From: Haliotis asinina
Lineage: Eukaryota; Mollusca; Gastropoda; Lepetellida; Haliotidae
Assembly (NCBI RefSeq): GCF_037392515.1
Contig: NC_090281.1
Span: forward strand, 42,632,645-42,696,644
Length of the DNA stretch: 64,000 nucleotides
Direction: 5' to 3'
In this document: piece after piece, positions 57,666-64,000 of the stretch
Position numbering within the stretch: position 1 is the first letter of the stretch
Layout: each line of letters starts with the position of its first letter
The notes under the pieces: generated by a model
The model's database searches: none
What the model was told of the DNA's origin: nothing
Seen by the model: only the letters and a program-made list of their open reading frames with translations
Position numbers and translations under genes: made by a program

Positions 57666-60139
57666 ATGGAAGCATGGATTGGTGTATTTCTTGTAGTTGT
57701 TTCAGCATCTTCAACAGTGATACAACATAACCTGAAAAGGTCTATAATGCTTCTACCGAGAGAGGAGACTGTCCACTTGTGGTCATTAGAGGGCACGAGG
57801 CGCCCACTGCGCTGTATTGTAAAGTGTCTTATACACAAGGCTTGTGCATCCGTGTCCATGAAAAAGGCGTCTCAGAGATGTTACGCTCTGTCGGCAACAC
57901 CACAGCGATTGAAAACGACGTCATCAGGCAAAGAAGCAGTCGTTTACACAGTTGAGCATATGGGTATGTAGCAGTGTTATTCTGACAATCACAATAAATC
58001 GAAGAGGTATACGGGGAATACTACTGCAGTTCAAATGACACTATTTTCATCATATTTTCTTGCTCAATGTCTGATTGAATACTCAAGAAAGAGTGAAGAA
58101 ATACATCGAAAGTACGTTAAACAGTGGCAAGAAATGTAAGCGTTTCAGAAAACATGACACTACTTTGATTAACGGTATGAAAGCTGATAGTCCGTATTAA
58201 CCTTTAGTTACCCGTCAGATTATGTTTTTTAATGCATTAAAGCATGAATTTTGAAAAATAATACAGTAGACCGATTATAACTGCAAAGTAAGTTCAATTT
58301 TACCTTTTTTTTTCAAATAGCATGTTTGGTGTTACAGGTTCGTGAACATATCCACACGCCATTCCAGATTATGTGAAAAACCTGTAGGTATGCTTTAGGT
58401 ATATATAACCATGCATTGTCCACAGCCGAAAATAACCATCGTTCATGAAAGAAAGAATAAGCTTTACGAGTGACATCTGAGTGAGATGACCATAGGTTGT
58501 GTTAGGTCACTGGTCACGCTGTCATATTACTTTATTATCAAAATAATCCCAAAATCGAATGCCTTCAAACGTGTCATCATGGTTTATTCCATTCCTTCTA
58601 CTGGACAGCTACGAACAGTCGTTGGTTGTCGTCGGAGATACTTTCCGTGTTTGAAAGTGGTCTAGACTTTGTGCTCGCCATGGTAGGGTGACTATGTTTG
58701 TTGGAAGTACCACCTAACAATACGAGCCCTGTGTTTTGGGGTTTTGGGGGTTTTTTTTGTTTGTTTGTTTTGTTTTGTTTGGGTTTGTTTTGTTTTGTTT
58801 TTTGTTTTGTTTTGTTTTGTTTTTATACATATACTATTATGACATTCAGGAATTCCGAAACATGTAAAGGCGTTCTGCCAGACACGGTGATATACTGTGC
58901 CACACGCTAAACGTCTGTTTGACGTTAACGGCATGTAAGCATTGCGCCTGTCAAGGACGTGCAACTAAACCTTGTTTCGTCCGAAAACGCAACACTTTCC
59001 CTAAACTTCCGCTCTTGATGCCACGGGATTAACATGTGGACGTCGTGTTTTACCACATAGTTGTCATAAATGTGAAAATATATTCAAAGATATTGATTTT
59101 GAACGGCATGTAATCTTTAGTCTGTGTAAGAAAAATGTAAAAGATGTTAAACTTCCAATATAAATTTTACATGGACTTATTTATGCTAAAAGAGAATTTT
59201 TCAGGATAACATTGGTTGACGATTTCAAATGTACTGTCTGTAACGAAGCGGATGAAAACATTTGTCATATATATTGGGAATGTGAGGAAACCAAAAACTT
59301 TTCGAATGAACTTCAAATTTGGATTAATCAAAACATGCAGGAACTGCAACTGACAACATTTCACGTTTTGGTTTGGTATTCTAAATGTTAACCCACTACT
59401 TTATCACACTTTCTGCTAAAAGATACATCTATATTTGCACCCTGAAATAAATAATACCCAACTTAGAAAACTTTATAATGGTTTTAAAAGATGTGTTCAT
59501 GGTGGAAAAAATTATGTTCAAAAGAAGCAATGCTTTCGATAAATTATCACAAACATGGTCCCCTCTATTCCCACTATTTGATTTAGAATGACCATTGTTT
59601 ACTGCTGAACTATTATGTGCAATATACTTATATAACCGCATTTATATTCAGTGTTTCAGCTTTGTATACTCACACATTACTACATGTATCAATACGCTTG
59701 TATTGATGGGTTCAATAATAAAATTTAAAAAAAACAACATGTGGATGTCATGCATGCAGGTTCCATCCGATTACAAACTTCTGTCCACGCCGAGGGTCCG
59801 GGTTCCGTTCTGCACATGGCTACAAAGCGTGTTATCTGTCTCATTCTTGCTTGACATCGAAACAAGATTCTATATCGAAACGTCGTTACACCTGAATAAA
59901 GAAGTTGTTCATCCACAAAGTTTGTCCTAATCTGTATTGAAGTTTAACATCATCTGTCAGTGGTGTAAAATGTTAGGTTTCGAAAAAAACAAAGTCAATG
60001 TACATCTATGAATTTTTGCCACATACCCCGAGCATAATTAATTTGCTGTTATAGAGTGACTGCCATATCTAGAAGTACTATAAATAGCCAAAGTAAATCA
60101 TATTACACGCACAGAACGCAAGCACGCACGCACGCACAC

Positions 60140-60175
<36 letters not shown>

Positions 60176-63115
60176 CATGTCGTCTCTCAACAGTGAATCA
60201 AGTGGAATAATTCTGCTGAACGCTAGAACAAGAGCAAGTGAATGCAAATGCAAATATAGAAATTAAACAAATGACAGCTGGCTATATCAGGCTACTACTT
60301 TGTTTGAGCAATGCATCACTATCCACTTAAAGAAACAATATGCCATTCATCTGCAACTGACACGGAAACTTGTCCTATGTCACGTGACTTGTTTCAAGTT
60401 TTTACACATTGGTATATATCATTGGTCACCCAGGCTAGCATACCTAGATATTCTTTACATAATTCACAAATTTAAAGTTAAGAATTTTATGGATTTGTCA
60501 ACATTGTTAAACGTATTAAAAACTCTTGAAGTAGATACATTCTCAACTGCCTCCTTGAAAATATGTTTTTAAAAATATGTAGCAGTTTTTTAACATTTTG
60601 TTTTCTAACTTAAATATGTCCCGAACTGGTCTTTGTGTTAATGTTTTCATTTGTATGATCTGTTGCGGCTGTTGTTGGGTTCTTCTTTGTTCTTCTTTGT
60701 TCTTCTTTGTTCTTCTGTTGTTTTCACTGGAGGGGGACGGGTGGCCATTCTTTCCTCTTGTTATCTACTATATCTACTTGCTAGTTTCCAAAGGGTGACA
60801 GACTGCTAGCCACGTATTATGGGTATTTGATACTGATAAGAATATTTTGAATGAGTTTGCTCTATTTTTTAAAAAAATTATATGCATACTCAAGAGAGAA
60901 ATAGCATTTAAAAATCGTAATCAACTCCAGCATTCAAATTTGATGTTTTGTAACAAGTGTTTTGAGAGTGAATCAGTCAAATGTTAATGAATACCTTAAA
61001 TTACTTATGTATTTCATTTTTAACTGTCGTGCAAGGGATCAGTCAACCGAATATTTTTTTTCTAGAATAATAGACCATAGACTACAAACAATATTTAGTC
61101 AGGATTAGTGGATGTATGCGTGTGTGCTTCTAATATTTTCCTTTGTAAAACTCTAGATCAAGCTTCCGTGACTGGAGACCTCATTCTGGAAACTTCGTGA
61201 GATACCTATTTTCCATTATGCGTCAATATTAGGCATTACAGGCTGATAAACACTATAGAACATCAGCGCGAAAGAATACCCAGTGTTGACTAGCCTCAGA
61301 AGCAAAGTTGGTTTGGTGTAAATGCAAAGAAAGCTGTTAAAATTATGTAAGTGAATCACCGATAGTCAGATGTCATGTACAAGACATACTAGGGTCACGC
61401 AGACTTTAGGGAGGGATATACAACAAGACATCATTATACTGCATAATCTACCACTGAGATATCACTGCTCAAAAGTTGTAAAATTCTAAGATTCTAAGCG
61501 TTATTTGTTATTTGTTTGCAAAATTACTGAACAATCCTTAGATCTTCCCACTTTCTGGTTGTGTGCAGAGGAATAACTATAGGGACTTGTGCAATCGCAC
61601 AGTCGTAGTAGTGAAATGAACAAAATGTCGAAAAGTAGATATAAAATGTTAAACAATGAATTAGCTGAGTTTTGTTACAGAACTATGGGTTAGATACGCC
61701 TGAATCGCAAGTCCTTTCTAATTAACGTTTTTCAGGAATGAATTGGCAATGCAAATTTGGGAGGATGTATAATTCTCTATTACTATTAGCGGTTTTACAG
61801 ACACAAATAGATGAATAAGACAAATTCTGACAAATATAAATAGACAAAACCTTAATTACCGTCTTGGGAAAATGCTTTTTTGAAGGAACATTACACCAAA
61901 CTACCAGTTATTGCAAATACCCTGGCGTATATTTCTTTGAAACTCTTTCCGGGTAAAAATACACAAAACAAGCGTCTATACAAGACTTGAAGGTTTGCAA
62001 CTGATATTTGCAAAAATATTAGATCTTTAGGTGAAATGTCATTTAACACATTATGTAAAACGTTTGATATCAATATAAACCCAATGACTCTGACATATGG
62101 GGATTGCCCAATGACTCTGACATATGGGGATTGCCCAATGACTCTGACATATGGGGATTGCCCAATGACTCTGACATATGGGGATTACAGCAATGTGATA
62201 CTATTGAACGAGTTCATGTATATGCATGCAAAACGTTTCGTAGTGTAAAACCCAACACATGTAATGTTATGGTTTATGGAGAATTAAGATTTATATTGTT
62301 TATATATTCCTCCGTTAAAGTCATATAGTACTGGGTAAGATGTCATGCCATAGGTTCCGGAAAAATGTTATGATTTGATGAAATTGTATAATGAAAATGG
62401 AAAGAGAAACTGGGTGACTGATGTTAGAGACATGTTGTACAAAACAGGTTATGGCTATGTGTGGTTTCCTCACAGTGTTCAGTCCCATGGAAATTGTATC
62501 ATATATAGCATATAAGTTACACAAAGAATGCTGAAAGAAGAATTCCAATCTTGGTTCATTACTTACATGAACAAAATGCTTGTATTATAATCAACGCAAA
62601 TCGGGCGTACGTCTTGCAAACTGTTTAAAATTGACGTAAACAAGTTTCAATAATCTCTCTCCCTTGTTTTCGATGCTCATGAATTATTTAATGGGACTGG
62701 CAGTTATGCAGATATACCAAGAAAAAACAGAATTGTCAGTTATGTACGAGTAGCATTAATACTGCAGGGGTGAATAAAATTCACATTTCCTTCTAATAGG
62801 TCCTGATTGATTGATTGAAAATCAGATGTGCATCAGGTACACACAAAGCATCGTGAACAAAATATCATTTTAGCATTGATAGCATCTTTAACCTTACCTT
62901 GAAACAAGAACAGACACCAGCTGGACCTCAAAGGAATAATGGGTGGGTCATACAGATGAATGAACAATAAATCGTTTTTAATGTTACAGCCCGGGAAAAC
63001 CTGAAGAAGACAAACGCTATGCAGCAAACATGGGACACTAGATACTGTCGTAATGGAACTTGTCTGTGTCGACAAAACCTAATGTACTCACCCTCAGCCA
63101 AGGCATGCATACAAT
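57666..63115 (+). CDS. PAN/EB secreted protein, gene 2 (incomplete at window end)
   Basis: Two exons are seen: 57666-57963 and 62990-63115, both phase 1, with donors ATGG/GTATGT and ACAAT/GTAAGT and the acceptor TGTTACAG. Exon 1 starts MEAWIGVFLVVVSASS (signal peptide) and has RCIVKCLIHKACASVSM followed by RCYAL, the same C-x3-C-x5-C-x10-C spacing as gene 1. Exon 2 reads YCRNGTCLCRQNLMYSPSAK, then ACIQ, giving C-x4-C-x1-C-x12-C as in the EB exon of gene 1; the first two EB cysteines are absent. The final PAN exon is expected beyond 64000. This is a tandem paralogue of the gene at 31-41 kb; overall identity is low outside the cysteines, so the duplication is old. Confidence 0.7.
57964..59084. 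other. intron sequence with T/G-rich microsatellite
   Basis: Intron 1 of PAN/EB gene 2. Nothing coding was seen. It includes the GTTTT-rich tract at 58738-58823. Confidence 0.4.
58738..58823 (+). repeat. (GTTTT)n low-complexity tract
   Basis: Irregular GTTTT/GTTT units preceded by a G-rich run (TTTTGGGGTTTTGGGGG). The open frames over it are products of composition. Confidence 0.92.
59085..59735 (+). mobile_element. 3' end of an L1/Tx1-like LINE
   Basis: RITLVDDFKCTVCNEADENI followed by CHIYWECEETKNFSNELQIW matches the zinc-binding C-terminal segment of L1/Tx1-type LINEs (C--C------H--W-C). The frame then breaks, and the fragment ends with AATAATAAAATTTAAAAAAA, a poly(A)-like tail. It is 5'-truncated. 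This is a third LINE lineage in the window. Confidence 0.6.
59736..61859. other. intron sequence of PAN/EB gene 2
   Basis: No supported exon. It contains a GCAC/GA microsatellite (60118-60176), a run of TTCTTCTTTG units near 60680-60715, and AT-rich DNA. A frame around 60830-60990 (TDKNILNEFALFFKK, FCNKCFESESVKC) may be degraded LINE sequence, but this is not secure. Confidence 0.35.
60118..60176 (+). repeat. (GCAC)n and (GA)n compound microsatellite
   Basis: Four GCAC units followed by about 20 GA dinucleotides with one AA interruption. Confidence 0.95.
61860..62765 (+). mobile_element. LINE reverse transcriptase C-terminal fragment
   Basis: Across frames: KNIRSLGEMSFNTLCKTFDI, then DIWGLQQCDTIERVHVYACK (LINE thumb, usually YGSEIWGY), VMVYGELRF, and YDLMKLYNENGKRNWVTDVR followed by GYGYVWF. 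The same segment order is seen in the minus-strand fragment at 20.1-21.1 kb, so both belong to one broad LINE type. Frameshifts and a 27-bp tandem expansion interrupt it. Confidence 0.65.
62080..62187 (+). repeat. 27-bp tandem repeat, 4 copies, inside the LINE fragment
   Basis: Four copies of CCCAATGACTCTGACATATG plus GGGATTG; the last diverges at its final bases. The unit encodes NDSDIWGLP in the LINE frame, so it arose by expansion of the sequence around the D/E-IWG motif. Confidence 0.95.
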
Positions 63116-63147
63116 GTAAGTATTCTTGTGTGTTTACTGTCTGTTTA

Positions 63148-63217
63148 TTTGTTTAACGCCGCAATATCAGCAATATTTCAGCTAAAATGTCTGTAAATAA
63201 TCCAGTCTGGGCCAGTG
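63148..63217 (-). mobile_element. short SINE fragment
   Basis: GTTTAACGCCGCAATATCAG, CAATATTTCAGCT and TAATCCAGTCTGGGCCAGTG match the tail-proximal core of the SINE. Confidence 0.65.
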
Positions 63218-63369
63218 CTTGAAGTCAAGAGCAAATGTAAGAAATTGTGATGAACTTATAATTCTTGTTACAACTATTTACGTTGATGAGTCCCGGGGGA
63301 CAAAACGGCATTAAGTTTCTTGTCGTCTTGAGCATGTACACAGTCTTACAGAACTAAAACCCGTGAAGA

Positions 63370-63552
63370 TCGTAAGAGGCGACTAAGGGGGTCTGGTTGT
63401 CAGACTCGCTGACTTGGTTGACACATGTCATCGTATCCCAATTGCGTAGATCGATGCTCACTGGATTGTCTGGTCCAGACGCGATTATTTACAGATCGCT
63501 ACCGTATAGCTGGAATATTGCTGAGTGCAGCGTATCACAAAACTCACTCACT
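63370..63552 (+). mobile_element. SINE copy with ACTC tail
   Basis: CGTAAGAGGCGACTAAG, GTCAGACTCGCTGACTTGGT, GACACATGTCATCG, GATCGATGCTCACTGGATTG, CTGGAATATTGCTGAGTGCA and a final AACTCACTCACTAC. It has a clear 3' end and shows the SINE tail next to its core. Confidence 0.85.
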
Positions 63553-64000
63553 ACAAAAACTGAAATGCTCGTAGCTATTGCCATTGTTGGGACGCCACTT
63601 GTGGATAGGTTTTTGTCGCTTATTGTACGAGTCAACAAAACTTGGTAGTCAGGCTGTGTACATGTATTCATCAGTTGTACTTACATTAAAACTAGCTTTG
63701 CGTGTGCTTTCAAAAACATGTACTTCTTTGTTCGGTGAGAGTTTGATTATTTAAAGTCAACAAGCTCAACGTATTCGAAAACACAGTGCTACCTCATCGG
63801 GTTTGTTGAACGTACCATTTAGTGCACGACAGGTAAGGTGTTCTAAATAACTCTCGCCGATAATCCTTTATTAATGGCAATCATTTACATCAGCCTTAAG
63901 TAGTAATAGCCATCTAGCGGATGACGTTGTTGCGTTTAAACGACAGAGTGTAGAATGTAGTCGTCGATGGTATTTTATATTACATACACTTCAAATGACT
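63553..64000. other. intron sequence at the window end
   Basis: No exon recognised. If PAN/EB gene 2 resembles gene 1, its last PAN exon lies beyond the window. Confidence 0.35.

Noticed and set aside
57539..57859. Minus-strand 106-codon frame
   Set aside because: Antisense to the signal-peptide/PAN exon of gene 2, which has matching splice phase and cysteine spacing to gene 1.
58692..58964. Frames over the GTTTT tract
   Set aside because: Low-complexity translation (poly Phe/Cys or Lys/Thr) with no support.

Overview
The window is metazoan nuclear DNA, most likely from a gastropod close to abalone (Haliotis). Evidence: spliced genes with GT-AG introns, abundant non-LTR retrotransposons, and many copies of a molluscan SINE family with a (GTGA/ACTC)n end and an 'ACGCCGCACTCAGCAATATT' core. 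The species call is from recall of that family, not from a search. No bacterial, CRISPR or operon features are present.

Layout. 0.1-5.3 kb: two decayed minus-strand copies of one LINE family; the second holds an inserted 388-bp element with a perfect 36-bp hairpin. 6.4-10.6 kb: a 110-bp satellite array of about 38 units. 11.2-17.2 kb: a CUB pseudo-exon, then a complete spliced gene for a secreted CUB-(NTTFVPG)n-CUB protein with a propeptide-like RFKR site. 18.3-19.5 kb: a minus-strand ankyrin-repeat/SOCS-box gene. 20-31 kb: LINE fragments, SINEs, a 41-bp minisatellite split by a TA-flanked MITE, and long unrecognised stretches. 31.1-41.4 kb: a complete three-exon secreted gene (signal peptide, PAN-like domain, EB-like module, PAN domain) whose introns hold a FLYWCH/MULE transposase remnant, a hairpin element, two Tc1-like remnants, a PIF/Harbinger fragment and SINEs. 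43-44.5 kb: a broken duplicate of the EB exon. 44.6-54.4 kb: an old LINE split by a 5.6-kb younger LINE of the same family. 56.3-57.0 kb: a minus-strand 3' exon of an unknown gene. 57.7-63.1 kb onward: a second PAN/EB gene, incomplete at the window edge, with LINE fragments in its intron.

How it fits together. The host genes that can be reconstructed are mostly secreted, cysteine-rich or glycosylated proteins in small tandem families (CUB and PAN/EB) built from symmetric phase-1 exons, which favours exon shuffling and duplication. Most other sequence is mobile. The LINE and the SINE share a related 3' end and the same (ACTC)n tail, which suggests the LINE machinery mobilises the SINE.
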